Assembly: GCF_900110735.1 (NCBI RefSeq)
Contig: NZ_FOET01000017.1
Location: 1-64,000 of the forward strand
DNA from: Streptomyces radiopugnans
GTDB lineage: Bacteria; Actinomycetota; Actinomycetes; Streptomycetales; Streptomycetaceae
DNA: 64,000 bases
Direction of reading: 5' to 3'
In this document: positions 1 through 9,255 of the stretch, piece after piece
Numbering within the stretch: the first letter of the stretch is position 1
Layout: every line of letters begins with the position of its first letter
Position numbers and translations under genes: made by a program
Notes under the pieces: generated by a model
What the model was told of the DNA's origin: nothing
The model's input: the letters and a program-made list of their open reading frames with translations, nothing else
Database searches by the model: none

Positions 1-362
1 CCGGCGCCCAGGCCGCCACCGCCTGCGTACGCGCCCTGGCGGTCGGCGAGGTGCGCGGCTCGGACCTGCTGAAGGTGATCTGGCGCGAGTGCCGGGTCGG
101 CCTGGTCCTGGGCACCCTGCTGGCCGTGCTGGGCCTGGTGGTGGGCACGGTGTTCGTCGGCGCGAAGGTCGCCCTGGTGGTCGGCATCACCCTGGTGCTC
201 ATCTGCGGCTGGGCGGCGACCATCGGCGGCACCATGCCGCTGCTGGCCAGACGGCTGCGGATCGACCCGGCGGTCGTCTCCGCCCCGATGGTCACCACCC
301 TCGTCGACGCCACCGGCCTGATCCTCTACTTCCTGACGGCCAAAGCCGTCCTGGGCGTCTGA
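1..362 (+). CDS. mgtE: MgtE-type magnesium transporter, C-terminal end (partial)
   Basis: The reading frame is open from the first bases of the window and ends with TGA at 360-362, so only the last ~120 residues are present. The protein reads through several hydrophobic helices and carries the features of the MgtE membrane domain: an Ala-rich helix with RALAVGEV near the start, an IWREC helix, and the DPAVVSAPM motif followed by a TTLVDATGL helix. In MgtE these helices form the Mg2+ pore, and the last Asp-containing helices line it. The family is an inner-membrane Mg2+ channel gated by a cytosolic N domain and CBS domains, which would lie upstream of the window. An internal GTG at 51 is in frame but lies inside the conserved domain and is not the real start. 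Confidence 0.85.
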   Translation, partial: GAQAATACVRALAVGEVRGSDLLKVIWRECRVGLVLGTLLAVLGLVVGTVFVGAKVALVVGITLVLICGWAATIGGTMPLLARRLRIDPAVVSAPMVTTLVDATGLILYFLTAKAVLGV

Positions 363-389
363 CCCTGCTCATGGCCGTGGACGCGACCG

Positions 390-700
390 TCAGGTGAGTT
401 CGCTGAAGCGTTCGGTCTGGCGGGTGCGGCCGGCGACGATGATGGTGTCGCCCTCCTCCACGACGGTGTCGGCCGTGGCGTGGGTGAAGCCCTCGCCGGG
501 GCGCTTGACGGCGACGACGGTGACGCCGTGACGGGTGCGCACCCCGCTGCTGCCCAGGGCCAGTCCGACGATGCCGGCCGGCGGGCTGGTCTTGACCATG
601 GCGAAGTCGTCCTCGGACTCGATGCAGTCCAGCATGCGGCCGCGCACCAGATGGGCGACGCGCCGGCCCATGTCGTGCTCGGGTGGACGACGTGGTGGAC
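390..700 (-). pseudogene. TrkA/RCK-C regulatory domain fragment, frameshifted
   Basis: From 671 down to 390 the minus strand encodes ~93 residues resembling an RCK C-terminal (TrkA-C) ligand-binding domain, with MGRRVAHLVRGRMLDCIE and a C-terminal DTIIVAGRT strand. Just upstream the expected HHVVHP segment sits in another frame. Restoring one base near 682 would give the continuous reading HHVVHPEHDMGRRVAHLV. The NAD-binding RCK_N half (about 120 residues) is absent. TrkA/KtrA proteins gate potassium transport, but this copy is 5'-truncated and frameshifted and is probably not functional. No potassium channel gene is adjacent. Confidence 0.6.
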
Positions 701-793
701 GCCGAGCCCCGGCCGTCGCCGGGGCCGTCCACGGCAGCCGTCGGGGCCCGCTGCGCGCTGCCGCCCGGCCGAACCGGCGCCCGGGGTGATCAG

Positions 794-949
794 ATGAGAG
801 GGCCCTTCTCCGACAGCGGTGTCCGCAGGATCATCGCCGCCGTGGTCCTGGTCATCGCCGGTTTCGTGCTGGAGAAGGTCTGGCCCTTCGGCATCGGCGC
901 GTGGTTCCTGATCACGGCGGGCCTGCTGGAGATGATCTACCGCCCCTGA
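794..949 (+). CDS. small two-helix membrane protein, hypothetical
   Basis: A 51-residue frame starts at ATG 794 and ends in TGA 947-949. It contains two hydrophobic stretches (IIAAVVLVIAGFVLEKVW and FGIGAWFLITAGLLEMI) separated by Pro-Phe-Gly-Ile-Gly, as expected for a helical hairpin. A weak GGGGTGAT element precedes the ATG. I do not recognise a family. It could be a genuine small membrane protein or the tail of a larger decayed gene; the flanking sequence is largely relic. Confidence 0.35.
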   Translation: MRGPFSDSGVRRIIAAVVLVIAGFVLEKVWPFGIGAWFLITAGLLEMIYRP

Positions 950-1148
950 CCCGCCGCCCAACCAACTGCAAATATCCGCCTCAGAGGAGCATGCTCCGGC
1001 ACTTGAACTAGTGACGCATCAGGCAACGTTCGCCCTGTCGACTATGGCTCGTAGCAGCTGGTCGTTGGCGTGACGGTTCCGCCAGAGGGCCTGCGCCGCC
1101 TGCGCGACATCCTCATCCCCACAGGGGGCGGCCCCGCGTCGTCCGCGC

Positions 1149-1694
1149 TCAGCTGCAGCCGGCTGCCGCGCCGCAGGAGGTGTCCGCAGCGAGCTGGGGG
1201 GCGGGCTGCTCCGACAGGAACCTGCGGACGTAGGCGGACGGACCGCCGTGCTCCAGGTACTCGCCGATCTGCGTGCTGCGCGCTGCCAGGGCCCGCAGGA
1301 GCAGGTCGAGCGCGGCATCTTCGGGCAGCGAGACGGTCTGCTGGCCCCGCCACCGCCACACCCTGCTTTCGGAGGTGTCCGGGTGGGCGGGGCGCAGCTC
1401 GTGGCCGGCGGCGCGGATGGTCGGCGAGGCGACGATGCCGTGGTCGATCGCCTCCGCCCAGGTGGCGACCGTGCGCGGCAGCACGTCGAGGTGGATTCCG
1501 AGCCGTGCGGCCAGCGGGCGCACGGCTTCGATCGCGCTGTCGATCACGGTGCGGGTCGCGTCGCAGGAGCCGCAGGAGGACTGCCCGTCCATGGTGACGG
1601 TCCAGTATTCGACGGCGAGTCGCGTCGACTCGGCGGAGGATGGCGGAGTGTCCACCGTCGCAGCTGCGTGGGCCGTGGTGGTCGTCGTGGTCAT
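1149..1694 (-). CDS. DUF2703 family CGSC-motif protein
   Basis: A 181-aa protein starts at ATG 1694, with a GAAGGGA ribosome-binding site upstream. It opens with a Thr-run, then LAVEYWTVTMDG and a CGSCDATR motif at about residues 42-49, followed by a thioredoxin-like pattern with GIVASPTIR and a C-terminal Cys pair (SCGAAAGC). DUF2703 proteins are small thioredoxin-fold proteins with a CxxC motif, often next to ArsR regulators in metal or arsenic loci. The start codon overlaps the arsR stop by four bases (ATGA), so the two are translationally coupled and presumably co-regulated. A redox or metal-thiol role is inferred from context only. Confidence 0.7.
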   Translation of the reverse strand: MTTTTTTAHAAATVDTPPSSAESTRLAVEYWTVTMDGQSSCGSCDATRTVIDSAIEAVRPLAARLGIHLDVLPRTVATWAEAIDHGIVASPTIRAAGHELRPAHPDTSESRVWRWRGQQTVSLPEDAALDLLLRALAARSTQIGEYLEHGGPSAYVRRFLSEQPAPQLAADTSCGAAAGCS

Positions 1695-2074
1695 GGTGCC
1701 GTTCCCTTCTCGGAATCGGTGTCGGTGGACGGTGTGCAGGGTGCGGACGAGACGAAGTCGTCCCTGGCGCGCTCCAGCGCGTCGGCGATGCCCCGCAGCG
1801 ATTCGGCAAGGGCGTCGAACTGGATCTCGTACAAGACCGTGCGTCCCTGCTTCGCCGCGCGCAGCACGCCGGCGGCGCGCAGAAGGGCGAGGTGCCGGGA
1901 GACCACGGACAGATCGACGTCCAGGCAATCCGCCAGCTCGGAGACCGAACAGGCCCGGCAGCGCTCGGCGAGCAGGTCGACCAGGCGGATACGGGTGGGG
2001 TCGCCCAGGGCGCGGAACATCTGGTGCGACAGCACCGAACTCAGATCTCCCACCGGAGAATCTTCATTGCTCAC
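1691..2074 (-). CDS. ArsR-family winged-helix regulator
   Basis: A 127-aa protein starts at GTG 2074 and has the ArsR/SmtB arrangement: FRALGDPTRIRLVDLL, a recognition helix region VSELADCLDVDLSVVSRHL, and the beta-wing AAGVLRAAKQGRTVLY. Cys residues occur in ERCRACS just before the recognition helix and again in ADCLD, positions that can form a metal or metalloid site in ArsR proteins. An upstream ATG at 2110 is in frame, but GTG 2074 sits at the usual distance from the first helix. The gene overlaps the DUF2703 gene downstream (ATGA). Autorepression through the palindrome at its own start is likely. The effector cannot be told from sequence. Confidence 0.85.
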   Translation of the reverse strand: MSNEDSPVGDLSSVLSHQMFRALGDPTRIRLVDLLAERCRACSVSELADCLDVDLSVVSRHLALLRAAGVLRAAKQGRTVLYEIQFDALAESLRGIADALERARDDFVSSAPCTPSTDTDSEKGTAP

Positions 2075-2397
2075 TTGCGCAAGTATGCATGCTTTGGGGG
2101 TGTGCGGCAACCAGTGACCTCACCCGGCACAGCGGCGCTCGCGGACCCCGGCGCCCAGGGCGAAGACGGCGGCGAGCGCGGGCGGGTCCGGTCCGGGTAG
2201 GGGGTGCGGCCCAGGTAGGTGTTGGCGGTGTGGGCCGAGGACTCGCACGAGAGGGCGCCTTGCCAGATGGTGGCGGCGATCTCGCGTTCGATCTGGCGGC
2301 GGGGGGCGGCGATGTCCTCCTCGGTGACGCGTTCGCCGACCTGGGCGTAGGACAGGAGGTCGTCGATGCTGTGCTCCACCGGTTCCTCACTCCTCAT
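2071..2397 (-). pseudogene. small ORF downstream of sigma-like relic, probably truncated
   Basis: The frame starts at ATG 2397, overlapping the end of the sigma-like frame. It encodes a plausible N terminus (VEHSIDDLLSYAQVGERVTE, then an Arg/Glu-rich helix REIAATIW). In Streptomyces a small gene with this kind of N terminus commonly follows the sigma-like gene upstream. After about 60 residues the sequence turns into Pro/Arg/Ser-rich low complexity running into the arsR promoter, so the C-terminal half appears to have been lost. Confidence 0.35.
2074..2092 (-). promoter_or_regulatory. candidate ArsR operator at the gene start
   Basis: A perfect 10-bp palindrome CTTGCGCAAG (2074-2083) overlaps the GTG start, and a second palindrome GCATGC lies at 2087-2092. 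ArsR repressors typically bind imperfect palindromes overlapping their own promoter or start. Binding is inferred, not shown. Confidence 0.4.
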
Positions 2398-2942
2398 CGT
2401 CGCGGTTTCCCCGATGCTCTATGGGTTCCCGGCCGAGGCCGGGTTGGAGTTCCTTGGCCAGTTTTCGGCGGGCGTGGAAGCAGTGGGAGCGCACGGTTCC
2501 CTCGCTGACGCCCATGACCTGGGCGGTGCGTTCGGTGGTGTAGCCGAGTACGTGCTGGAGGATGACCACGTCGAACTGCCGCTCGGGGAGGCGGGCGACG
2601 GCGTTGTACAGGCCCAGGGCGGTTTCCATCGCGGCGAAGTGCTGCCGGTAGGACTCCAGGACCGCGCGGGTGACCCGGGTCAGCACGGCGGTGTCGCCTA
2701 TCGCCGCCTGGCGGCCCTGGAGCTCCAGTTCCGCGGCGACGGCCTCTTTGAGTAGCGCCCACGCGCAGGCGGCCGGGTTCTCCTCCTCCATCAGGCCGGC
2801 CCAGTTCATCGCCAGGTGCATGAAGACCCGGTGGGCGAGCTGGGAACGGCACTGGGTAGAGGGGGCCGAGGCGGAGCAGGGTGTAGCCAGTGCCACCGGA
2901 GCAGCGGGCTTCGACGTGGACGCTGTAGTGGGCGGGCATCAT
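2387..2942 (-). pseudogene. sigma-70-like protein, frameshifted relic
   Basis: From about 2845 to 2387 the minus strand reads as a sigma-70-like protein: ENPAACAWALLKEAVAAELE, then ARLPERQFDVVILQHVLGYT and a region-4 helix-turn-helix with GVSEGTVRSHCFHARRKLAK. The upstream part (MPAHYSVHVEARC...GYTLLRLG) lies in another frame from 2942, so a frameshift near 2870 breaks the gene. No convincing start exists for the C-terminal frame. Intact relatives are about 180 aa and are encoded next to a small partner, as here. Confidence 0.55.
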
Positions 2943-3143
2943 GCCGACGTTGTCGGGGAGGTCCAGGCCTGCTGCGGTGTGGAGGGGACGGTAGGTCGGC
3001 TGTCGGGCATCGAGGATCGTGCGCGTGTTGCAGCGCAGCCAGCCGGTGCTGGTGTAGCGGTGGGCGTAGACCCTGGTGTGCGGGGTGTCAGGGTGAACCG
3101 GATTTCAGCAGCGCGGAAGGGGGCCGCCCTGTGCTGAAGCGCC

Positions 3144-3422
3144 TCATGGCTTGCGGCCGACGGCGCCGTAGTTGACTTCCTCGGCCGGGTTCCCGCTCGG
3201 CTCGGTCTCGGGCCGCCAGCGCGGGCACGGCACCAGGCCGGGCTCGACCAGTTCCAGGCCGTCGAAGAAACCGGCGAGCTGCTCCACCGGCCGCAGGATG
3301 TAGGGGATGGCGCCGCTGTCGTTGTAGGCGGCCTGGGCCTGGTTGGCGGCCTCGTAGGTGTCGGTGCCGTCGTTGAGGGACAGGTAGCTGCCCGAGGCAC
3401 CGCAGCGCTCCTGGCCCAGCAC
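3144..3422 (-). pseudogene. SAM-dependent methyltransferase (DUF574-like), C-terminal fragment
   Basis: About 92 residues with GSYLSLNDGTD, an IPYILRPVEQLAGFFDGLEL segment and the terminal LVEPGLVPCPRWRPE and GAVGRKP motifs match the last third of the Streptomyces S-adenosyl methyltransferase family formerly called DUF574 (~270 aa). The SAM-binding N-terminal two thirds are missing; the sequence upstream of 3422 does not continue the fold in any frame I can follow. Confidence 0.6.
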
Positions 3423-4718
3423 GGCCGGCGGCCGACAGACATGTGACCTTGAGGCCCGTCGGCCGCCGACCGCCGCCGCTCACCCCTCTGACCGGTACCG
3501 CCAAGGCTGACGTGCGGCACCGCCGGGCTTGGGGCGGCTTCCCCGACGCCCATCAAGGCAGGCCGGGGACAGACAGACTGTCGAGGTGGGCGGCGTGCTG
3601 CCGCCGCACTCACGAGTGCGGGGCACACCGGCCAGCCCCGCACACCGGCGCGGGCGGGCAGCCGGCCCAGCCGAAGCTCCGCCCGGCCCACGACACCGAC
3701 GCGGAGGCAGCGGGTCCCCTGCTGCGCTGGCTGTCCGCCGTCGGCGACACCGCTCCTTCTCGGGCCAGGGAGGCACCCGGCTGGTCGCGGCGTCGATGAA
3801 GAAGGACCGCCCACGGCCGGATCTGAAGACCCCAAAGCCCGTCCGCCGGCCGGCTGCCCCGCTATACCGGCCCCCGGTCGCTCGGGGCGGGGTAAGGGGC
3901 GGAGCAAACACGGCGACAATCCCCGCCCCCGGATCCATCCTCGATGTGACCGGCGAACCGGCCGGAGCCGTGATCGCGGCGCGCACGCGAGGCATGCGGC
4001 AGGACGGGCGGAGTCCGGCCGCCCGCATCCGCGCCGACGGCGCCGGCCCGTACCGCTCGCCTGACTTCCATACCGGGGGCAGCTGGGCGCTGCTGCGGAC
4101 CGAGAACACCACCGCTCTCCCTACCAGCGGCCCTCCGGAAAGCGGTCGGCAGCCGTAACCGAACGGCCCACGGATCGTTGGGCAGACCGCACATGCACAA
4201 GCATCCGCCCTCCCCCGTGCGGATGCGCCCACCACAGGGACCTGACAACCACCCCGTCCCCCAGGGTTCAGGCCCCTGTGGTGTTTCACCGGTGCCGACT
4301 CCGGAGGAAAGACACGCAGCCGGCCCGGCGTCGCACCCGCGGCCATCGGCTGCGGTCAGGACATAGCCCCGGCGCAGGAGAAGCGGCAGCTCACACCCGG
4401 CCCGGATATAGGGGTTCGCCGGGGGTGCGAGCCATACAGCGCGCCGCTGCCGGGCCGCTGCGAGAGCTCGCGGACAGAGCCACACCGTCGACGGCCTCCT
4501 CCGGCCGCCGACCCGTGATCTCCAGCAGCAGCCCGCCTATGAGCGCGGCGTGGGTCTGATGCGGCCGCAGGCCGGGGTTGGGGTCCCCCGGGTCACGGCG
4601 TTAGCCCCGGGCACGCAGCAGCTGCTCATCGTCGTTCATCCGGTCAGCCTTGCAGCCACCACCGGCAACCGGGCAGGGCCGGCGGGCCCGGCCTGGGCGG
4701 AGGCCGGGCCCGCCGCGC
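3423..4718. other. no supported gene
   Basis: About 1.3 kb with open frames on both strands typical of high-GC DNA, but none shows a recognisable domain, a good ribosome-binding site with consistent codon bias, or conserved motifs. It lies between two gene relics and is probably decayed sequence. Confidence 0.5.
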
Positions 4719-6275
4719 TCACCGCGCCTTGGGCAGCGCGGTCAGCGACCGCCGGTCCTCGCCGTGGCCGACAACCCGCCACACCGGCCGGTCGGCCCCC
4801 TGCCGGGTCAGCAGGGGCAAGGTCGTCGTCGCCACGGTGAGCCGGTGGTTCACGTTCGAGAGGCGGCGGGCGCGGTCGTGGAAGGCGGCCTCGCGGGTGT
4901 CGGGTGCGGCACGGCGTGGGGCGGGGGCGAAGACGACCAGCACCGGCGGGAAGGGCCGGTCCAGGGACGGCCCGGCGTAGATCTCCTGCCAGTGGCTGCG
5001 CGGGGCGCGGGCGGCGTTGCCGCGGCCGGTGGGGGGGTGCGGTGCGGTAGGCGTTGTAGCGGTCCAGCTTGGCGGTCAGGCGGGCGTAGGACATGGTGCG
5101 GTCGATCTCCACGAAGGCGGTGGAGCCGTCGGCCAGGAGCACCACGGCGTCGGGGATGAGAGGGCCGGCCGGAGTGGGGTGGGCGACTTCGAGGTACCAG
5201 TCGGCGTGGTCGGCCACCTCCGCCTGGTGGAAGGCGACGACGGTGTCGACCAGGGCGAGGCCGTGCTCCCGAAGACCCGTCTTGCTGGCGGCGACGCGCT
5301 TACCCGTGGTCCGGCAGGCCGTCGGCGCGAGCTCACCGGAGGCGGCGGCTTCGGCCAGCCCGGCCGGGGTGCAGTACCAGTAGCTGTGCTGGGCGCGGTG
5401 GGTCCGGCCGACCAGGGCGGGGGATTCGGTGAGCAGGTTGCGCAGCGCGCGGCGGACGTGGTCGGTGCCCTGCCGGTGGGGCAGCAGCAGCGCCTTGAGC
5501 TGGCGGGGGTGGCCAGGCGCAGCCGGGCCAGGGTGAGCAGGACTTCGCCGCGGAGGTCCGCCCCGGCCTTCGTCGCCGCTGCCTTCCGGGGCCGGGGCGC
5601 TTCTTCCGGTACATCAGGAGCGGGAGAAGAGGAGTTGCAGCCGGCCGGAGCAGGCGAATCGGGGTTCTGATCAGCGGCAACCGTCAGACGGCGGTTTTCG
5701 GCTGCGGGGCTGGGAGCAGGGCTCACCACGGGGCTTGCCGCGGGGCTCGCTGCCGCGGCGGTGCTTGCCGGGGCCGGCGGCACCTGGTCCAGGTCCTCGC
5801 TGGACGTGCGGTCGGTGGTGGAGCGCGGCTCGTGGGCGGAGCCGGGTGCATGGTCGGCGGGCACGGTGTCCAGATCGACGCCCCGGCGGGCCCGGTCAGC
5901 GGATGGTGCGCCGTCGTCGGGGTCGAAGAGGGCGAGTTGTTCGGGCCGTGCGGGCGGCCGGTGTGCGGCGGTGCCGTACAGCGGGCGGCCGGTGCGGCGG
6001 GCGGTGCGCAGCCGTGCGGTGAGCACGGCGGCGGCGGTGGCGCGGTCGTGGCGCAGCGGAACACGGGGGACCGCCCACTCCCTCACTGCCAGAGGCAGGC
6101 CGGGCAGGGCCGGGCCGGCCTGTGGTCGCTGGTCCGGGCCGGTGGGTGGGTGTGCCGCGGGTGGGAGGTCGTTCCAGGTCCAGCGGGTGGTGTAGAGGCG
6201 GCACTCGGGGCGGGTGCCGCGCGGTGTCGCGGGTTCGGTGATGTCGGTGCAGTGCGCGGCCAGCGCGGCGTCCAC
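4719..6275 (-). pseudogene. replication-relaxation family protein, two frameshifts
   Basis: The minus strand can be read as one protein only by changing frame twice. The first part (6275 to about 5510) ends in a winged-helix-like segment TLARLRLATPA. The next frame continues with a typical winged-helix and linker, then YLEVAHPTPAGPLIPDAVVL and the conserved FVEIDRTMSYARLTAKLDRY. After a second shift near 5040 it ends VLVVFAPAPRRA...RPVWRVVGHGED. This is the pattern of the replication-relaxation (Replic_Relax) family found on actinobacterial plasmids and conjugative elements. The conserved Glu/Asp-containing core is intact at residue level, but the gene cannot make one product. A shorter relic of the same family lies at 8990-9249. 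Confidence 0.65.
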
Positions 6276-6301
6276 GATTCTCTCGTCCAGGCCGGGTTCG
6301 C

Positions 6302-6583
6302 GGCGGGCGCCCCTACGGAACTCTCTGTCAGCATGAGCACGCCTGCATCCGCTGCCCGATGCTGCACGTCAACCCCAAGATGCTGGGCCGTCTCGAAGAA
6401 CTGGAGGCTGACCTCCTCGCCCGCCTCCAACGGGCCGAAGGCGAGAGCTGGCTCGGCGAGGCCGAAGGCATCAACCTCACGCTCACCTTCTTGTGCGTCA
6501 AACGCGAAGAGACCCAGCGACAAGTCCGACGCCCACCGGTTCACCTCGGCTTCCCCCAGCTCAGGGCAAGGCGTGACACCTGA
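6302..6583 (+). pseudogene. site-specific tyrosine recombinase, C-terminal fragment
   Basis: In frame from about 6302 the sequence reads PYGTLCQHEHACIRCPMLHV, then KMLGRLEELEADLLARL and EAEGINLTLTFLCVKREETQ. This Cys/His-rich tail with a coiled-coil-like helix is characteristic of the C terminus of Streptomyces integrases of the tyrosine recombinase family. The catalytic domain (RxxH...R...Y) is absent upstream, so only about 90 residues remain. It supports a former integrative or conjugative element here. Confidence 0.6.
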
Positions 6584-6935
6584 GTGCGACGGGTGGGGCA
6601 GCCAGACGGTCGTCCCGCTGCCCAACGGGCTAGCCTGCGGTTTCTTCCCCCGCTGGTTCCGCGGCTACGGTCTTCTGCCTTGTCGCCGCGGGCCGCTCGG
6701 CCTGCGCGGGGGCGCGCAGAGTGCGCACCTGCGGCCCCCTCCGTCCGCCGGGCGTGCGAACCGGCCGGGGTAGCGAGGCAGGACCACGGCCGCCGGGCGG
6801 GCCGCGGGCCGATCGGCGTCGGCAAATTGGTTTGAGTGTGTCAGTGCCCTCCGAGAGGATCGAGGCACCGCCGATGAGCCGTCCACGCCGCCGTGGCCTG
6901 TCGGTGCGTCCCACCATCCGCGGAGGACACCCCCC
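6584..6935. other. no gene; upstream region of the MFS gene
   Basis: No supported coding sequence. The last ~40 bases carry a GGAGGACAC ribosome-binding site for the transporter at 6936. I could not place a convincing promoter or a regulator gene next to it. Confidence 0.5.
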
Positions 6936-8450
6936 ATGACGGAAGGCACCATGCCCCCTTCACACACAGCACCCACGCTGCCACCCGCCCACGTCACCGC
7001 CGTGCTGCGGATCCTCGTGCTGTCAACCTTCGTGGTCCTCCTCAACGAGACGATCATGGTCAACGCGATCCCGCGACTCATGCGCGACTTCGAGGTCACC
7101 GCGACGGCCGCGGGATGGCTGTCCACGGCGTTCATGCTCACCATGGCCGTCGTCATCCCGGTAACGGGATGGTTCCTCCAGCGGGTCTCGACCCGGACCG
7201 CCTTCGGTCTGGCCATGGCACTGTTCCTCACCGGCACGGCCCTCGCCGCGGCCGCACCCGCTTTCCCCGTGCTGCTGGCCGCCCGCGTGGTCCAGGCCGG
7301 TGGCACCGCCGTCATGATGCCGCTGCTCATGACGACGCTGATGACCCTGGTGCCCGCGCAGGACCGCGGCCGGGTCATGGGCAACGTCACCCTCGTCATC
7401 TCCGTCGCGCCCGCCCTGGGCCCGGCGGTCTCCGGCGTGCTCCTCCAGCTCGGGTCGTGGCGGCTGCTGTTCCTGACCGTGCTGCCGATCGCCGGGGCCA
7501 TGGCCGTCCTCGGCCTGCGCAAGCTTGTCAACGTCAACGAGCCGCGGGTCAGCCCGATCGACTGGCCCTCCGCTCTCCTGGCGGCACTGGGCTTCGGCGC
7601 CCTCGTCTACGGCCTGAGCGGGCTCGGCGCGGCCGACGCCGCCCGCGCACCGGTGCCGCCGTCGGCCACGACCCTGGCAGGTGCCGTGCTGGTGGGCCTG
7701 TTCGTGTGGCGGCAGCTGTCACTGCAGCGCTCCTCCACGCCGCTGCTGGACCTGCGCACCCTGACCTTCCGCCACTTCTCCGTGGCACTGGCCCTGGTGT
7801 GCCTGTCGTTCATGGCACTGATGGGCGCGTTCATCCTGCTGCCGATGTACCTGCAGAATGTGCGCGGCCTGACCTCGCTGCAGACCGGGCTGCTCCTCAT
7901 ACCCGGCGGCCTGATGATGGGCCTGCTCGGCCCGCAGGTCGGCAAACTCTACGACCGGTTCGGTGCACCGCGCCTGGTCGTGCCCGGCGCCGCGGTGACC
8001 GCCTCGTGCCTCGCACTGTTCACCCTCGTGGGCGAGCAGACCTCGCCATGGTCGGTGCTCGCCCTGCACGTGGCCCTGAGCGCCGGCCTGGCGTTCGTCT
8101 TCACCCCGGTCTTCACCTCCGGTCTGTCCGTGCTGCCGCCGCACCTGTACCCGCACGGCTCGGCCGTCCTCGGCTCGCTGCAACAGGTCGCGGCCGCAAC
8201 CGGCATCGCCCTGGCCGTCAGCGTCATGTCGGGCCGGGCCGCCGCGGCGGCAGCAGCCGGCGCGAGCGACACCGGGGCACTGACCGCGGGCGTCCGCTGG
8301 GGGTTCGCCGTCGGCGCGGTGCTGGGAGCGCTGGCCGTGCTGGTCGCGCTGCTGGTCCGCACCCCGCCCGCGCCGCAACCGGCCCCAGCCCCCGGGACGG
8401 AGGACGAGGGCGGCACGACTGCTGACGAGACGGCGGGGACACGGGTGTGA
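6936..8450 (+). CDS. MFS multidrug exporter, DHA2 family (14 TM)
   Basis: A 504-aa integral membrane protein starts at ATG 6936 behind GGAGG. It shows about 14 hydrophobic segments. The first helix region has VVLLNETIMVNAIPRLM and AAGWLSTAFMLTMAVVIP, the loop 2-3 motif region is at about residues 75-90, and an APALGPAVSGVLL motif C appears near residue 165. The C-terminal tail after about residue 475 is Pro/Ala/Thr-rich and hydrophilic. DHA2 members are proton-coupled drug exporters of the EmrB/QacA type. The gene stands alone with relics on both sides and no adjacent TetR regulator, so the substrate is unknown. The last four bases overlap the open frame of a transposase relic. Confidence 0.9.
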   Translation: MTEGTMPPSHTAPTLPPAHVTAVLRILVLSTFVVLLNETIMVNAIPRLMRDFEVTATAAGWLSTAFMLTMAVVIPVTGWFLQRVSTRTAFGLAMALFLTGTALAAAAPAFPVLLAARVVQAGGTAVMMPLLMTTLMTLVPAQDRGRVMGNVTLVISVAPALGPAVSGVLLQLGSWRLLFLTVLPIAGAMAVLGLRKLVNVNEPRVSPIDWPSALLAALGFGALVYGLSGLGAADAARAPVPPSATTLAGAVLVGLFVWRQLSLQRSSTPLLDLRTLTFRHFSVALALVCLSFMALMGAFILLPMYLQNVRGLTSLQTGLLLIPGGLMMGLLGPQVGKLYDRFGAPRLVVPGAAVTASCLALFTLVGEQTSPWSVLALHVALSAGLAFVFTPVFTSGLSVLPPHLYPHGSAVLGSLQQVAAATGIALAVSVMSGRAAAAAAAGASDTGALTAGVRWGFAVGAVLGALAVLVALLVRTPPAPQPAPAPGTEDEGGTTADETAGTRV

Positions 8451-8758
8451 ACCCGGCCGCCGCTGCCCACCCCCGCGTGACCAAAGCGTGGGCCGACACC
8501 GGATACCGCACCAAAGCCATCGACCACGGAGCCCGCCTCGGCATCGACGTCGAGGCCGTCCGCCGCGACCCTGGCGTCAAAGGCTTCAAAGTCATCCCCC
8601 GACGCTGGGTAGTCGAGCGGACCTTCGGCTGGCTGATGCACCACCGCCGCCTCGCCCGCGACTACGAAACCCACCCCCATCGCTCCGAAGCCATGATCCA
8701 CGTCGCAATGATCGACCTCATGAGCCGACGCCTCACCGGCGAAGCCACCCCCAACTAG
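8447..8758 (+). pseudogene. IS5-type transposase, C-terminal fragment
   Basis: About 100 residues match the C-terminal third of the transposase at 59786-60609: TKAWADTGYRT, RRWVVERTFGWLMHHRRLAR and the shared ending IDLMSRRLTGEATPN. The catalytic Glu within RRWVVERT is present, but both Asp-bearing parts are missing. Downstream bases (8759 to about 8803) resemble the terminal sequence of the same element (CGGCACCTGAACC...CGAACCAAAC), so this is the 3' end of a truncated copy fused to the end of the MFS gene. Confidence 0.75.
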
Positions 8759-8793
8759 CGCGGCACCTGAACCTCGAACCAAACAACCCTGCC

Positions 8794-8955
8794 GGGACAA
8801 AACGCTCTTTTGAGGCCCTGCTCCGTGAGCAGGCGGAGTGCTTCCGGTTCATGGACCAGGGCGTCAGCAGCTTGGAGGCCTGCCGGGCCGTCGGCATCAA
8901 CCGGCGCACCGGGAAACGGTGGCGCACCGGCCGCCAGGCCACGGAAAACACGCGG
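8794..8955 (+). pseudogene. transposase N-terminal helix-turn-helix relic (IS30-like)
   Basis: The plus strand encodes about 54 residues with ALLREQAECFRFMDQGVSSL and EACRAVGINRRTGKRWRTGR, the helix-turn-helix that opens IS30-family transposases. No catalytic domain follows; the sequence passes into the relic of a replication-relaxation gene on the other strand. Confidence 0.45.
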
Positions 8956-8989
8956 GGTGCGCCACCGGTTCGCCGGCTGATTCAGCGGG

Positions 8990-9249
8990 ACGTCGGCAGC
9001 TTTTCCAGCAGCCGGCGGTTCTTGCCCATACCCAGCCACCCGCCACACCGGCCGGTCGGGACCGCGGACGGTCAGTCGGTGCAGCGTCGTGGCCGCCACG
9101 ACCAGCTGCCGGCGCCACACGGGCGGGGCGGTGACCGCGCTGTCGTGGAGGACTGCCTCGCGAGTGGCCAGGGTGGAGGCGCAGGTGGCGGTGTGTGCTC
9201 GTGCAGGACGCCGCGGGCCGGCTTGGAGGCTCATATACCGGCGAGACAA
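8990..9249 (-). pseudogene. replication-relaxation protein, C-terminal relic
   Basis: The minus strand reads ATREAVLHDSAVTAPPVW, LVVAATTLHRL and GPDRPVWRVAGYGQ. This parallels the end of the relic at 4719-6275 (DTREAAFHD..., VATTTLPLL, ADRPVWRVVGHG). Only about 85 residues remain, directly downstream of the CHAT gene, whose stop lies at 9256. Confidence 0.5.
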
Positions 9250-9255
9250 AGGGAC

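Noticed and set aside
1019..1130. Short minus-strand frame ending DRANVA
   Set aside because: A helical-looking tail (ALWRNRHANDQLLRAIVDRA) is visible, but there is no start or family; it may be a gene remnant.
3443..4560. Several open frames of 60-290 codons in the 3.4-4.6 kb stretch
   Set aside because: No motif, no conserved pattern and no proper start; composition is that of chance frames in high-GC DNA.
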